A DNA stretch of 64,000 nt from a bacterium HR29 (GTDB lineage Bacteria > Chloroflexota > Dehalococcoidia > Tepidiformales > Tepidiformaceae). Made by a program: the position numbers and the translations under genes. Shown in pieces: positions 16,321 through 25,561 of this stretch (within the stretch, counting starts at the first letter, position 1; each line of letters starts with the position of its first letter). The stretch is taken from positions 343,936-407,935 of the forward strand of contig BEIF01000002.1 of the NCBI GenBank assembly GCA_002898215.1. Direction: 5' to 3'. The notes below the pieces were generated by a model. It was not told where the DNA came from and made no database searches. It saw nothing but the letters and a program-made list of their open reading frames with translations.

Positions 16321-17634
16321 CTACCGCTGGGGCGGCCCGTTCCGGTTGGCCTTCTTGAGGACGTAGTACGTAGCCGCGCGGAGGATCGCGTCCCGCCGTC
16401 GCTTCGCGAGCGGGGCAGCGTTCGATTCCCCCCTGGCGCAGAACTCGGCCAAGGGCGCGATCACCCGGTCCCACGAGAGCTCGTCGGCGATCGCTGCCAG
16501 GTTTCGTCGGCATTCCGCCGCGAAGTCCGCGTCGTCCAACACCCGTTCGATGGCCCTCGACACCGCCTCGACATCCCGCTCGGGGACGGCCACGCCGAGC
16601 GGGTCGCGCTCCACCCGCTCGGCGAGGACGTCCCCGCGCGTGCACACCAACGGGAGCTGCGCTCGAAAGGCGTCGACGTACCGTGTCCGAAAGGCGAACC
16701 GGCTCTCGACCGTCTCGTAGCCCAAACAGATCCCCGCGTCGGCCTCGGCCAGGTAGGAGTCAATCGCGTCGTACGGAACCCAGCCCGGGAGGAAGAACAC
16801 CGACTTCCCCTCGATACCGAGCTCGCGCGCCTTTGCGACCGCTGCCCGCAGCTTCCCCGCGTTCGGCCCGAAAACGTAGTCGGGGTGGTCGACGCCCATG
16901 AAGACCAGCCGGAGGTCGCCTCGCTTCTGGCCGAGCCGGTGCACGGCCTCGATGGCGGTGATGGGGTCGTTCCAGTCCGTGACCGCGCCGTGCCAGAGGA
17001 GGATGCGGTCGTTCGGGCCGATGCCCGGCACCACCCCGCGCATCGCCGGACCGTTCGGCGAGAGCGGCGTCGGGGGCACGCCGTAGGGGACGACCCCGAC
17101 CAGGCTCCGCACGCTCGGGTCCCGTTCGTACACCTGCGACGGGAGGAGGGCCAGCGCCACCAGCATCCCGATCCAGTGGTCCCGCTGCCGCTCATCGGCG
17201 CAGAAGATGTAGTCGGCCATCGTGAGTTGAAGGTTCACGTACCACCGGTTGCTGGCCGACCAAACTCTCCGCCAGCGGGGGGCGATGTCTCGCTCGGCCA
17301 GCTCGAGCCATTCGATGAGGAGCGGCGTGTAGCCATCGAACGCCAAAAGCGTGCGCCCCATGAGGGCGATGAAGTAGGGAGGGAAGTTCCGCGCGATGGC
17401 GACGTCGTGCTGTCGCGCCAGGCGCACCAGCTCCCAGTTCGAACGGTAATCGACGATGCGAACCGACGGTTCCGGGGGCGTCACCGGGTCCTGCCCCGCG
17501 GGACGTGCGAGCGTGACCCGCGCCTCGGGGAGCGCCCTCGCCAAGGCGCCTGCGATCTGGTACGCCCGAATGCCCGGGCTCGCCATCCGCGGCCCCACGG
17601 CTGCCCGGCTGATGACGAGGATCGAACGGCTCAT
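16321..17634 (-). CDS. GT4-type glycosyltransferase (paralogue 1)
   Basis: 437 residues from ATG 17634, which overlaps the previous gene's stop (ATGA). The N-terminus SILVISRAAVGPRMASPGIRA gives the first Rossmann strand and loop. The C-terminal half carries the nucleotide-sugar domain: RILLWHGAVTDWND, then FLPGWVPYDAIDSYLAEADAG, and the loop after it in which family members place the acidic residue. It is cytosolic, transferring a sugar from a nucleotide donor to an unknown acceptor. It is clearly paralogous to the next gene; together they suggest sequential steps of one surface glycan. Confidence 0.88.
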   Translation of the reverse strand: MSRSILVISRAAVGPRMASPGIRAYQIAGALARALPEARVTLARPAGQDPVTPPEPSVRIVDYRSNWELVRLARQHDVAIARNFPPYFIALMGRTLLAFDGYTPLLIEWLELAERDIAPRWRRVWSASNRWYVNLQLTMADYIFCADERQRDHWIGMLVALALLPSQVYERDPSVRSLVGVVPYGVPPTPLSPNGPAMRGVVPGIGPNDRILLWHGAVTDWNDPITAIEAVHRLGQKRGDLRLVFMGVDHPDYVFGPNAGKLRAAVAKARELGIEGKSVFFLPGWVPYDAIDSYLAEADAGICLGYETVESRFAFRTRYVDAFRAQLPLVCTRGDVLAERVERDPLGVAVPERDVEAVSRAIERVLDDADFAAECRRNLAAIADELSWDRVIAPLAEFCARGESNAAPLAKRRRDAILRAATYYVLKKANRNGPPQR

Positions 17635-18938
17635 GGCTTGGTCGCCCAGACGTACACGGCTCTTCGTCCCAGGTAGGCTGCGATGCGCTGCACGAGGCCC
17701 GGGAAACGCTCGGCCTTCGGCGAAATCGGGTCCCAGCCGTCGCGGCAGAACTCGATCAGTGGCCGTTGGGTGACCTCCCACTGCAGCTCCGCCCTGGCTG
17801 CGGCCAGGTTGCGCCGGCATCGCTCCCAGAAGGCTTTATCGTCGGCGAGCTTCGCGATCGCCCTTGCCAGGGCCTCGGCATCCTGCTGAGGGACCACGAT
17901 GCCCCACCCGCGGCGTTCCACCTCCTCGGCGAGGATGTCCCCGTGGGTGCAGATGAACGGCCGCTCGGCCCAGATGAGGTCGAGGAAGCGGGTGCGGTGG
18001 GCGTACCGGGTCTCGAGGTTGTCCCAGTACGTGCACACGCCGATATCGGCCTCCAGCACGTAGCGTGCTGCCTCTTCGTGCGAAACCCAGCCCTCCTCGA
18101 AGAACACCGTCCGCCCGAGCTGGCCGTTGGCCGCCGCGATGGCCTTCGCGTTCTGGAACCGCGGCCCTTTCCCAAGGTCGCCGATCCCCGGGTAGCTGGC
18201 TCCCAGGAAGAGGAGTTTGATGTCGTCCCGGCCCAACCGCCGCAGCGCCTCGAGCAGCGTCCCGGGGTCGTACCACTGGATGATGCCCCCGTTCCACACC
18301 AGGATCGTGTCCTTCTCTCGGAAACCCGGGTGCACGCCGCGCAGCACTCGCGGGCCGGACCAATCCGGGGGCTCGCGCCGGACCCCGTGGGGCGCCGAGT
18401 CGATGAGCCGCCGCAGCGTTCGGTCGGCAGCGTAGGCCCGGTTCGAAACGATACCGAGGGAGAACATCGTGCCGAGGTAGCTGTCCCGCTGGCGTTCGTT
18501 GTTGCAGATGACGAAATCTGCCGCCGTGAGCTGCATCGCCAGCCAGGTGCGCGTCCGCTCCACCCAGGCGCGACGCCCGAAGCCGTGGTAGTGCTGAAGG
18601 CCGACCTCCATCCACTCCATCGCGTACTGGGAGAAGAGGTCGGCCACGAAGCGCTTCTGGAAAAAGAACGGTGCTATCTGCGGCGGCAGCCCCGAAGAGA
18701 TGATGATGTCGTGCTCCGCCACCAGGCGGAGGATGTTCTTCGAGGTCCAGGGCACGACGCGATAGGGGGCGTCCGGCGGGGCGGAGGCGTCGCCGTTCTG
18801 GCCGGCCAAGGTCACCTCGGCGCCTGGCACCTGCTCCGCGAGCACCTGCGCCTGCGCCGAGGCACGGATCCCCGGCGCCGACATGTGCGGCCCCACGTTC
18901 CCCCGACAGATGATGAGGATGCGTCGGCCCCGCGCCAC
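17631..18938 (-). CDS. GT4-type glycosyltransferase (paralogue 2)
   Basis: 435 residues from a GTG at 18938. It shares the plan of its neighbour: N-terminal ILIICRGNVGPHMSAPGIRA, central ICNNERQRDSYLG, donor-domain TILVWNGGIIQWYDPGTLLE and FFEEGWVSHEEAARYVLEADI. The pair overlaps by four bases and must be co-translated. These lack the EX7E motif in an obvious form. A divergent SAM methyltransferase starts about 115 bases upstream, consistent with glycan decoration. Confidence 0.88.
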   Translation of the reverse strand: MARGRRILIICRGNVGPHMSAPGIRASAQAQVLAEQVPGAEVTLAGQNGDASAPPDAPYRVVPWTSKNILRLVAEHDIIISSGLPPQIAPFFFQKRFVADLFSQYAMEWMEVGLQHYHGFGRRAWVERTRTWLAMQLTAADFVICNNERQRDSYLGTMFSLGIVSNRAYAADRTLRRLIDSAPHGVRREPPDWSGPRVLRGVHPGFREKDTILVWNGGIIQWYDPGTLLEALRRLGRDDIKLLFLGASYPGIGDLGKGPRFQNAKAIAAANGQLGRTVFFEEGWVSHEEAARYVLEADIGVCTYWDNLETRYAHRTRFLDLIWAERPFICTHGDILAEEVERRGWGIVVPQQDAEALARAIAKLADDKAFWERCRRNLAAARAELQWEVTQRPLIEFCRDGWDPISPKAERFPGLVQRIAAYLGRRAVYVWATKP

Positions 18939-19052
18939 GGCCCGAATGGTACGGTACGCGGCCCTACGCGCTATTGCCCGCTTGCCTCTGGCGCGCGGAG
19001 GGCGATACTAGCTCCATTCGGGGGCGGTCAACACCTTGGGGGCAAGGACGCC

Positions 19053-19796
19053 GTGGCTCGGACTCCCGGACGCATCGTCGTCGACCTCGGTTGCGGGTTC
19101 CGCAAGCACCCGGGCTCCCTCGGCGTCGACATCGCCCCGCTTCCCGGCGTGGACGTTCGCGCCGACATCACCCGCACCCTCCCCTTCCGCGACTCCTCCG
19201 TCGACGAGGTCCACGCCTCGCACGTCCTCGAACACCTGGACGACCTGGTGAGCTTCCTCAACGAGGTGTACCGCATCTGCAAGCCCGGGGGGCTCGTCCA
19301 CTTCCGCTTCCCCCATGGCTCCTCGAACTACATCACCTGGAAGGACCCGACTCACCAGCGAGCCCTCTTCCTCGACACGCTCGCCTACTTCGACCCCTAC
19401 ACGCCGGACGGGTTCCTCTTCCACTACTACCACCGGGCGCGCTTCCGCATCGTCCGCAAGCGCCTCACCTTTAACTTGAACACGGACACCTTCGCGCCGC
19501 CGAGCCGTTTTCGACGCGTGCTGGGTCGCATTCTCGACGCCCTCGCGAACCGCAGCCCCCGCGCCCAGTACTACTGCGAGCGGTTCTGGGGGCACCTCTT
19601 CGGCATCGAAGAGGCGCACATCTGGCTCCGGGCCATCAAGCCCTGGCCTCCCGAGGAGGCCCACGGTGCCGCCGCCGAGGCGGAGGCGGAGCCTATCGGC
19701 CCCGGGTCGCCGCAGCTTCCTCCGGATGGGACGACTCGGGCGAAGCGCTCGGCAACTCGATCCACCGCTCCGCCCACGCCGACACCGCCTCGATGA
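19053..19796 (+). CDS. SAM-dependent methyltransferase
   Basis: 247 residues from a GTG with GCAAGGA upstream; no ATG is available. The SAM-binding loop VVDLGCGFRKHPGSLGVDI is at residues 9-27. The typical class I continuation is present: LPFRDSSVDEVHASHVLEHL and YRICKPGGLVHFRFPH. The last ~50 residues are Ala/Glu/Pro/Thr-rich and overlap the hxlR-like gene on the other strand by 104 bases; a shorter real C-terminus cannot be excluded. Divergent from the two glycosyltransferases, it probably methylates a glycan or lipid intermediate, though the substrate is not shown by the sequence. Confidence 0.85.
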   Translation: MARTPGRIVVDLGCGFRKHPGSLGVDIAPLPGVDVRADITRTLPFRDSSVDEVHASHVLEHLDDLVSFLNEVYRICKPGGLVHFRFPHGSSNYITWKDPTHQRALFLDTLAYFDPYTPDGFLFHYYHRARFRIVRKRLTFNLNTDTFAPPSRFRRVLGRILDALANRSPRAQYYCERFWGHLFGIEEAHIWLRAIKPWPPEEAHGAAAEAEAEPIGPGSPQLPPDGTTRAKRSATRSTAPPTPTPPR

Positions 19797-20070
19797 CCGA
19801 CTGGAGGGCTCGCCCCTTCTCGGTGAGGTGATACTCGACCCTCACGGGCGTTTCCGGGCGCACCACCCGCACGACGATGCCCTCCGCCTCGAGCTCCTTC
19901 AGCCGCTCCGAGAGCAGGCGGTCGCTCAGCCCCGGCACCGCTTGCCGGAGCTCGCTGAACCGAACAGCGTCGTGCAGCATCGCCCGCAGAATCGCCCCCG
20001 TCCATCGCCGGCCGATCAGTTCGACGGCACGGTGAAATCGAGGGCAGAACGCGCCGGATTCCTCCGCCAT
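19693..20070 (-). CDS. HxlR-family winged-helix transcriptional regulator
   Basis: 125 residues. HxlR signature: CPRFHRAVELIGRRWTGAIL, then FSELRQAVPGLSDRLLSERL (recognition helix) and the wing RVEYHLTEKG. The single Cys at residue 9 sits where HxlR members often carry a redox or aldehyde-sensing Cys. The start lies 15 bases after the stop of the degenerate kinase gene on the same strand, so the two may be co-transcribed. Targets are not evident. Confidence 0.92.
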   Translation of the reverse strand: MAEESGAFCPRFHRAVELIGRRWTGAILRAMLHDAVRFSELRQAVPGLSDRLLSERLKELEAEGIVVRVVRPETPVRVEYHLTEKGRALQSVIEAVSAWAERWIELPSASPESSHPEEAAATRGR

Positions 20071-20084
20071 ACGCCGCGATCGTA

Positions 20085-21374
20085 TCACGCTCCCGACTTC
20101 GCCGCTCCGGAGGCTTCCGAGACGCTGCTCGTTCGCGGCAGCCGAATCACCACCCTCCCCGGCGCTTCTTCGAGCACGCTCCCGCCGTGGAGCGCGACGA
20201 TGCGCCTTGCTACCTCCGTGCTGATGTTCGGACCCGGCGGAAGGTCGGAGGCGGGCGGCGGCCCTTCGATGGTGCAGGCCAGCTCCGTACCCTCCGAAGA
20301 GATGCTGAGCCGGGCCGGCACGGAACCGCGGCGTACCAGCCCGCCCACGAACGCGGCCAGGGCCCGGCGCAGGCGCGGTACGTCCCCGAACACGGTGGCG
20401 TCGCCGCCGGTGGTCTCGATGACCGGCGTGACTTCGCTCCGCACCGCCCGCACTTCGGTTACCGCAGCCTCGGCGATGGCCCGCAGGTCGGCCTCTTCCC
20501 GTACCAGGGTGAGCCCGTCGGTCTCGAGTGCTGCGTAATCGAGGAGGTCCTCCACCAGGCTCGTGAGGCGGCGCACGCTCCGCGCGATCTCCTGTGCCAG
20601 GGGAGCGAGGGAAGGGTCGCCGCTCGCCGGAAGGTCTCGCGAAAGCATGTCCGCGGCCAGCGCCAGGGCCGTCAGTGGCCCCCGCAGCTCGTTGGTGGCC
20701 GCGCCGAGCAGTTCGCGCCGCTCCTCGGCGAGGCGGCTGGCTGCGAGCGCGAGCTCTCGAGATTCCCGCGCTGCCTGGCGTACGCGTCGCATGGTCGCGA
20801 GGGTGCGCGCCGCAAGCGCCAGCGTCGCCGCCAGGGCGACCATCCCTAGCCCGAAGAGCACGAACGCGCCGACCGTGGCTCGGAGCTGTGCATCGCGGCG
20901 GCTTTCGACGTGCCTTTCGAGCCGTGCGACGAGCTCCTCTCCTGCCTCTCCGAACGCGGAGAAGAGCTCCGCCGAGCGGCCGGTTTGGGCGAGCGCCGCC
21001 GCGCCCTCCCGGTTGCCGGCCTCGGCCATCGCGATGAGGATGGCCGGGCCCTCCCGCACCCATCGCTCGAACGCCTGCCCTACCTCTTCCGCTGCCGGCT
21101 CCCGGTCCTGGAGATGCGCGAACTCTTCCCGCGCGGCCGCGGTGGCCGCTTCGTACTCTGCTCGAAGCCCCGGTCCTCCACTGAGCAGGTACGCCAGGGC
21201 CGACGCTCTCGCGTCCGCTGCCAGTGCCAACGCCTGGTGCGCGCGGGCCAACATCCGTTCGGCCTCGTACGTCTGCTCTTCGGCCGAATCCGCGATGTGG
21301 ACGGCCGCCAGCGGCGCCCCGATGGCTGCCCCCAGGAGCAGCGCGATCGCCAGGAGTTCCCCCGCCCACCGCAT
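20085..21374 (-). CDS. Degenerate sensor histidine kinase lacking the phospho-acceptor His
   Basis: 429 residues: membrane helices at about 5-27 and 165-188 around an all-helical extracytoplasmic sensor of CHASE3 type, a HAMP-like linker, then a HisKA-like helix pair. The H-box reads LLGAATNELRGPLTALALA, with Asn228 where the phosphorylated His normally stands. The ATPase domain is also eroded: no N-box, and the G1 position reads TIEGPPPASDLPPGP; only the last helix VARRIVALHGGSV resembles a kinase. It cannot phosphorylate itself by the usual chemistry and is more likely a scaffold or signal-transducing pseudokinase. It is followed by the HxlR-like regulator. Confidence 0.85.
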   Translation of the reverse strand: MRWAGELLAIALLLGAAIGAPLAAVHIADSAEEQTYEAERMLARAHQALALAADARASALAYLLSGGPGLRAEYEAATAAAREEFAHLQDREPAAEEVGQAFERWVREGPAILIAMAEAGNREGAAALAQTGRSAELFSAFGEAGEELVARLERHVESRRDAQLRATVGAFVLFGLGMVALAATLALAARTLATMRRVRQAARESRELALAASRLAEERRELLGAATNELRGPLTALALAADMLSRDLPASGDPSLAPLAQEIARSVRRLTSLVEDLLDYAALETDGLTLVREEADLRAIAEAAVTEVRAVRSEVTPVIETTGGDATVFGDVPRLRRALAAFVGGLVRRGSVPARLSISSEGTELACTIEGPPPASDLPPGPNISTEVARRIVALHGGSVLEEAPGRVVIRLPRTSSVSEASGAAKSGA

Positions 21375-21497
21375 CGCACGGGCCTCCGGATACCGGCAAC
21401 CCTACTCCGGCGGTCATGCCCGTACAAGGATCGGGATCGGCCGCCGTGCGGCGGTCGGCTTGTCCCTCCCGGCAAGCCCCGGCATTGTGAACGCTGC

Positions 21498-22013
21498 ATG
21501 CGCCCTTTCGCCTGGTTCCTCCTCGGCGCCCTTGCCGGTATCGTCGGCACGGTCATGTTCTACACCCTCGACCCCATCTTCCGGGGGGACGAGGGGGAGA
21601 CTTCGGGCGGGGGCAACCTCCGCCTCGTCATGGATGCCGAAGCGGTCTCCACCCTGGTCGAGCGCGTGGGGGCCGACCTCGCCGAGCCCGTCGCCGGCCG
21701 GGTCGAAATCGAGGCGCGCGCCGTGGTCGAAACTTCGGGCCTCGTCGACCTGGAGCTCGAGGTCCGGGATGACCGTCAGCTCATCGCCTCCGGAGCGGCA
21801 GCCTTCGACCCCGAGATCGCCGACGGTGCCCTCGCGTTCACCGTCGTTCGGGATGGACTGCCAGGCCTCGTGGACGCCCAGGCCCTCGCCGAAGGGATGA
21901 GCCGGGAGCTCGCTGGCTGGCTCGACCAGGTTGCCATGGACCGCCCCTACCGGGTCGTGGCTATCGCCACGGCCGACGGCCGCCTCGCGGTGGAGATCGC
22001 CTTCCGCGACTAA
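21498..22013 (+). CDS. Hypothetical protein with N-terminal membrane anchor
   Basis: 171 residues. One membrane helix (PFAWFLLGALAGIVGTVMFY, residues 3-22), then a basic/acidic linker and an extracytoplasmic domain of about 140 residues rich in alternating beta strands (VEIEARAVVETSGLVDLELEVRD is typical). No cysteine, catalytic motif or family is recognised. It is divergent from the degenerate kinase gene and overlaps the rubrerythrin-VIT gene tail to tail by four bases. Confidence 0.7.
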   Translation: MRPFAWFLLGALAGIVGTVMFYTLDPIFRGDEGETSGGGNLRLVMDAEAVSTLVERVGADLAEPVAGRVEIEARAVVETSGLVDLELEVRDDRQLIASGAAAFDPEIADGALAFTVVRDGLPGLVDAQALAEGMSRELAGWLDQVAMDRPYRVVAIATADGRLAVEIAFRD

Positions 22014-23182
22014 CTGATCCCGGTCGAAACGCCGATTCCCCGGCCGATGCCGAAGGTGATACCCGCGGCCGAAAGCCCGAAGGCCACCATCCGGGCGGCC
22101 GAGAACCAGACGTCCCGACCGGTGAACACGCTCGTGATTGCCCCCGTAAGCACCAGTCCGAGCGTGCTGGCGACTACGCTCCCGGCCACGCCCGCGAACC
22201 CGGAGAGGAAGAGCCAGGGGACCACCGGGAACGCGGCTCCCACGCTGAAGGTGAGGAAGGAGGCGGCCGCCGCCACCCACGGGTTCTGGCCGTGATCGTC
22301 GGGCGAAATTCCCAGCTCTTCGCGGGAGAGCGTCTCGAGTGCGGCCTTCTGGTCGGCGATGATTCGCCGCGCGGTTGCGCGCGCCTCCTCCTCGGGGATC
22401 CCTCGCGACATGTAGATGAGCGTGAGCTCCTCGATCTCCTCGTCCGGGAGGTGGCGGATCTCGTCCAGCTCGATGCGCACTTGTCGTTCGATGAGCTCCG
22501 CTCCGCTGCGCACGCTGATCCATTCGCCCAGGGCCATGCTGAGCGACCCGGCGAGGAGGCCGGCGATCCCCGAAAGGAGCACGATCTCCGGTCCCGGGCT
22601 CGCCCCGGCAACGCCCATCACCAGCGAAAGGTTGGAAACGAGCCCGTCGTTCGCACCGAGCACCGCCGCCCGCAATGCGTTCCCCGTCGCTGCCCCGTGA
22701 CGTCCTTCGATCCTGGCGATGTCGATGGCCGACGTCCGCCGCACGCCCTGCCGGGCGATCTCCCGGAAGACGCGCGCATGGGAACGCTCGTCCGCCGGGA
22801 GGCCGTGGGCCACGGCCTCCGGCTGGTCGTCGTACATGGAGTAGGCGGCGACTTCCATTTCGGCGACGATCGGTGCCACCAGGTTGGTGCCGAAGTGCCG
22901 GGCCAGCCAACCCAGAACCCGCACCCGCAGCGACGGCCGGTACGACGGAATGGGTTCGCCCGCTTCGCGCAGCTTCTCCTCCCAGAGATGGCGGTGCCGC
23001 CGCTCGCTTTCGGCCAGACGCTCGTACACGAGCTTCAGGTGCGGGTCTCGCTCCGCCTCGGCCATCGATCGGTACAGGGCCTCGCCGTCCACTTCGTCGC
23101 GGAGGTTTCGCCGGAACCGCTTGATGTCCTCGGGAGAGGGCGGGCGAGCCGGGGCCGCTGCTTCACCACGCACCCGATTCAT
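22010..23182 (-). CDS. Rubrerythrin-like diiron domain fused to a VIT1/CCC1-type metal transporter
   Basis: 390 residues. Residues 18-150 are a ferritin-like four-helix bundle with diiron ligands: Glu34 in EVDGEALY, Glu60 and His63 in ESERRHRHL, Glu108/110, and Glu132/His135 in DERSHARVF. Residues 168-388 are a VIT1/CCC1 transporter opening NALRAAVLGANDGLVSNLSL, with five hydrophobic segments and an amphipathic metal-binding helix bundle between the second and third. The fusion suggests Fe2+ is captured or oxidised and passed to a pore that moves Fe2+ or Mn2+ out of the cytosol. ATG 23182 overlaps the stop of the upstream gene (ATGA). Confidence 0.92.
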   Translation of the reverse strand: MNRVRGEAAAPARPPSPEDIKRFRRNLRDEVDGEALYRSMAEAERDPHLKLVYERLAESERRHRHLWEEKLREAGEPIPSYRPSLRVRVLGWLARHFGTNLVAPIVAEMEVAAYSMYDDQPEAVAHGLPADERSHARVFREIARQGVRRTSAIDIARIEGRHGAATGNALRAAVLGANDGLVSNLSLVMGVAGASPGPEIVLLSGIAGLLAGSLSMALGEWISVRSGAELIERQVRIELDEIRHLPDEEIEELTLIYMSRGIPEEEARATARRIIADQKAALETLSREELGISPDDHGQNPWVAAAASFLTFSVGAAFPVVPWLFLSGFAGVAGSVVASTLGLVLTGAITSVFTGRDVWFSAARMVAFGLSAAGITFGIGRGIGVSTGIS

Positions 23183-23652
23183 GGCATGACCTCCTCGCTG
23201 GCTAGCGATTGGAGCCAGGCGACGTACTCGGCTGGCAGGCCGTGCTCGCGGGCGCCCTCGAGGAGGGTGGCCAGGTAGCGTGCGCTCGGGCGGCCTTCGC
23301 CGCGGGGCGTCACCACGCGGTACAGTTGCGCCCGCACCGGCCACCCGTCCGCACTTACCACCTCCAGCGTGAGGCGCCGGTATCGCTGCTCGTCCACATC
23401 CTCGTAATCGTCGAGGATGGCCCAGTGCTCGGGGTGGAGTCGCCAGAGGACGCCCCAGACCGTCGAGCCAGGTTCGGGGAGCACATCGGCTACCCAGCCG
23501 CCCCAGTACCGACTGGGTAGGTCGAACGCGAGTCGATACCCCTCCAGCCGGGCCGGGCCGTACGCCGTTGCGCCCGGACAGCGCGTCGCCATTTGGCGCG
23601 CGGACATGTTGGAGCCGTAGGCGAAGTACCAGCTGCCGTCCTGACGTTCCAT
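23179..23652 (-). CDS. Gamma-glutamylcyclotransferase-like (AIG2/GGCT fold) protein
   Basis: 157 residues. The signature YFAYGSNM (residues 9-16) forms the anion-binding loop of this fold, followed by YRLAFDLPSRYWGGWVADV and the LDDYEDVDEQRYRR region with the acidic residues. Family members release 5-oxoproline from gamma-glutamyl compounds, but many are uncharacterised. It is first in a two-gene operon with the rubrerythrin-VIT fusion, four-base overlap. A link to glutathione-like thiols is only inference. Confidence 0.88.
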   Translation of the reverse strand: MERQDGSWYFAYGSNMSARQMATRCPGATAYGPARLEGYRLAFDLPSRYWGGWVADVLPEPGSTVWGVLWRLHPEHWAILDDYEDVDEQRYRRLTLEVVSADGWPVRAQLYRVVTPRGEGRPSARYLATLLEGAREHGLPAEYVAWLQSLASEEVMP

Positions 23653-23714
23653 CCTCAGGCGACCACTTTACCCCGCGACCGCCGCTCGAAGCCTTCGGCT
23701 ACGCTTGGGGGATC

Positions 23715-23760
23715 CATTCGACGAAACGAATGCCAGGATGGAGCACCCATCGGGTAGACT
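23715..23760 (+). promoter_or_regulatory. Inverted repeat and -10-like box upstream of methylmalonyl-CoA mutase
   Basis: CATTCG-N6-CGAATG (23715-23732) includes the 12-mer CGAAACGAATGC (23722-23733) also found ahead of nrdJ. TAGACT (23755-23760) is a plausible -10, 22 bases before the start codon. Confidence 0.45.
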
Positions 23761-23781
23761 GGGGGGACCAGGAGGTGTGCT

Positions 23782-25488
23782 ATGTCGGACGGGACCGCCG
23801 TTCAGCCCACCCTCTTCGCCCCGGAGGTGCTGGCCAGCCTTTCGCGCAAGCTTCACGCCTGGGAGGAGGGCACCCTGGCGAAGACCCTCCAGCGCCAGCC
23901 GGAACGGAACGTCGAGTTCGCCACGAGCAGCATGCCGGTGCAGCGGCTGTACACGCCGCTCGATGTCGCTGACCTCGACTACGAGCGCGACCTCGGTTTC
24001 CCGGGCGAATACCCCTTCACCCGCGGCATCCAGCCCACGATGTATCGCGGCCGCATCTGGACGATGCGGCAGTACGCCGGCTTCGGCACCGCGGAGGAAT
24101 CGAACCAGAAGTTCCGCTACCTCCTGAGCCAGGGGCAGACTGGGCTTTCGGTTGCGTTCGACCTGCCCACCCAGTTGGGCTACGACTCCGATGACCCGAT
24201 GGCCATCGCCGAGGTCGGGCAGGTAGGCGTCGCCATCGACTCCCTCTACGACATGGAGACCCTGTTCGAAGGCATCCCGCTGGACAAGGTCTCCACGAGC
24301 ATGACCATCAACGCCCCCGCGGCCGTCCTCCTTGCCATGTACATCGTGACCGCCGAGAAGCAGGGAGTTCCTCCCGAGAAGCTCAACGGCACGGTCCAGA
24401 ACGACGTCCTGAAGGAGTACATCGCGCGGGGGACGTACATCTTCCCGCCCGGCCCAAGCATTCGTCTGGCGGCGGACATCATCGAGTACTGCGCCAAGTA
24501 CGTCCCCAACTGGAACACCATCAGCGTCAGCGGCTACCACATGCGCGATGCGGGGGCGACGGCGGCACAGGAGATCGGTTTCACCTTCGCCAACGCCTGC
24601 ACCTACGTCGACGCCGCCTTGGCCCGTGGGCTCGATATCGACGAATTCGCGCCGCGGATCAGCTGGATATTCAACACCCACAACAACTTCTTCGAGGAGA
24701 TCGCGAAGTACCGTGCCCTGCGCCGCCTCTGGGCGCGCATCATGAAGGAGCGGTACGGGGCGAAGGACCCGCGCTCCATGATGCTCCGCACCCACACGCA
24801 GACGGGCGGCAGCACCCTGATGGCGCAGCAGCCCGAGAACAACATCGTGCGGGCCGCCATTCAGTGCCTCGCGGCCGTCATCGGTGGCGTGCAGAGCATC
24901 GCTTTGAGCTGCTTCGACGAGGCCCTCGCCCTTCCCACCGACGAAGCCCAGCGCATCGCCCTGCGCACCCAGCAGATCATCGCCCACGAGACCGGCGTCA
25001 CCGACACGGTCGACCCGATGGCCGGCAGCTACTTCGTCGAGTACCTCACCAACCGCCTCGAAGAGCAGGCGAAGGAGTACATGCGCCAGATCGAGGAGAT
25101 GGGCGGAGCTGTACGCGCCATCGAATCGGGCTGGATCCAGGCACAGATTGCCGAAGCAGCCTGGAAGTACCAGCGGCTGGTCGACGAAGGGAAGGCCATC
25201 ATCGTCGGGGTCAACGCCTACACCGAGGGCGGGGAGCAGCCACCCACCATCTTCCGGGTGGATAAGCGGCTCGTGGAGCACCAGTTGAAGCGGCTGGAGC
25301 ACCACCGCCGCGAGCGTGATCCCGAGGCGGTACGCCGGACACTCGACGAGCTGGAACGCGCCTGCCGGGGGAACGACAACCTGATGCCGTACATCATCGA
25401 GGCGGTCCGGGCCTACGCCACGCTCGGCGAAATCTGCGGCACCATGCGGAAGGTGTTCGGCGAATACCGGCCGCCCACGGTCATCTAG
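23782..25488 (+). CDS. Methylmalonyl-CoA mutase, catalytic (large) chain without B12 domain
   Basis: 568 residues, about the length of the catalytic TIM-barrel chain alone; the cobalamin-binding domain (DXHXXG) is absent and must be a separate small subunit outside this window. Seen: [18 protein letters not shown] with the substrate Tyr, [34 protein letters not shown] with the Arg that binds the CoA ester carboxylate, and [11 protein letters not shown] with the catalytic His. The Tyr and Arg favour methylmalonyl- over isobutyryl-CoA, an inference from family knowledge. It interconverts methylmalonyl- and succinyl-CoA using adenosylcobalamin. AGGAGGTG precedes the ATG. Confidence 0.93.
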   Translation: MSDGTAVQPTLFAPEVLASLSRKLHAWEEGTLAKTLQRQPERNVEFATSSMPVQRLYTPLDVADLDYERDLGFPGEYPFTRGIQPTMYRGRIWTMRQYAGFGTAEESNQKFRYLLSQGQTGLSVAFDLPTQLGYDSDDPMAIAEVGQVGVAIDSLYDMETLFEGIPLDKVSTSMTINAPAAVLLAMYIVTAEKQGVPPEKLNGTVQNDVLKEYIARGTYIFPPGPSIRLAADIIEYCAKYVPNWNTISVSGYHMRDAGATAAQEIGFTFANACTYVDAALARGLDIDEFAPRISWIFNTHNNFFEEIAKYRALRRLWARIMKERYGAKDPRSMMLRTHTQTGGSTLMAQQPENNIVRAAIQCLAAVIGGVQSIALSCFDEALALPTDEAQRIALRTQQIIAHETGVTDTVDPMAGSYFVEYLTNRLEEQAKEYMRQIEEMGGAVRAIESGWIQAQIAEAAWKYQRLVDEGKAIIVGVNAYTEGGEQPPTIFRVDKRLVEHQLKRLEHHRRERDPEAVRRTLDELERACRGNDNLMPYIIEAVRAYATLGEICGTMRKVFGEYRPPTVI

Positions 25489-25508
25489 GGCTCCGCAGGG
25501 GAAGACCT

Positions 25509-25539
25509 CGAGGGCGGGGGAATCGCTTCCCCGCCCTCG
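25509..25539 (+). terminator. Terminator of the methylmalonyl-CoA mutase gene
   Basis: A perfect 11-bp stem (CGAGGGCGGGG at 25509-25519 with CCCCGCCCTCG at 25529-25539) starts 21 bases after the stop codon, between convergent genes. Confidence 0.75.
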
Positions 25540-25561
25540 GTCCGTGTGTGGCGTTCCGGTG

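Noticed and set aside
17766..19052. Long upstream extension of the methyltransferase frame
   Set aside because: It lies antisense to a glycosyltransferase gene; the SAM motif begins only 8 residues after GTG 19053, which has its own ribosome site.
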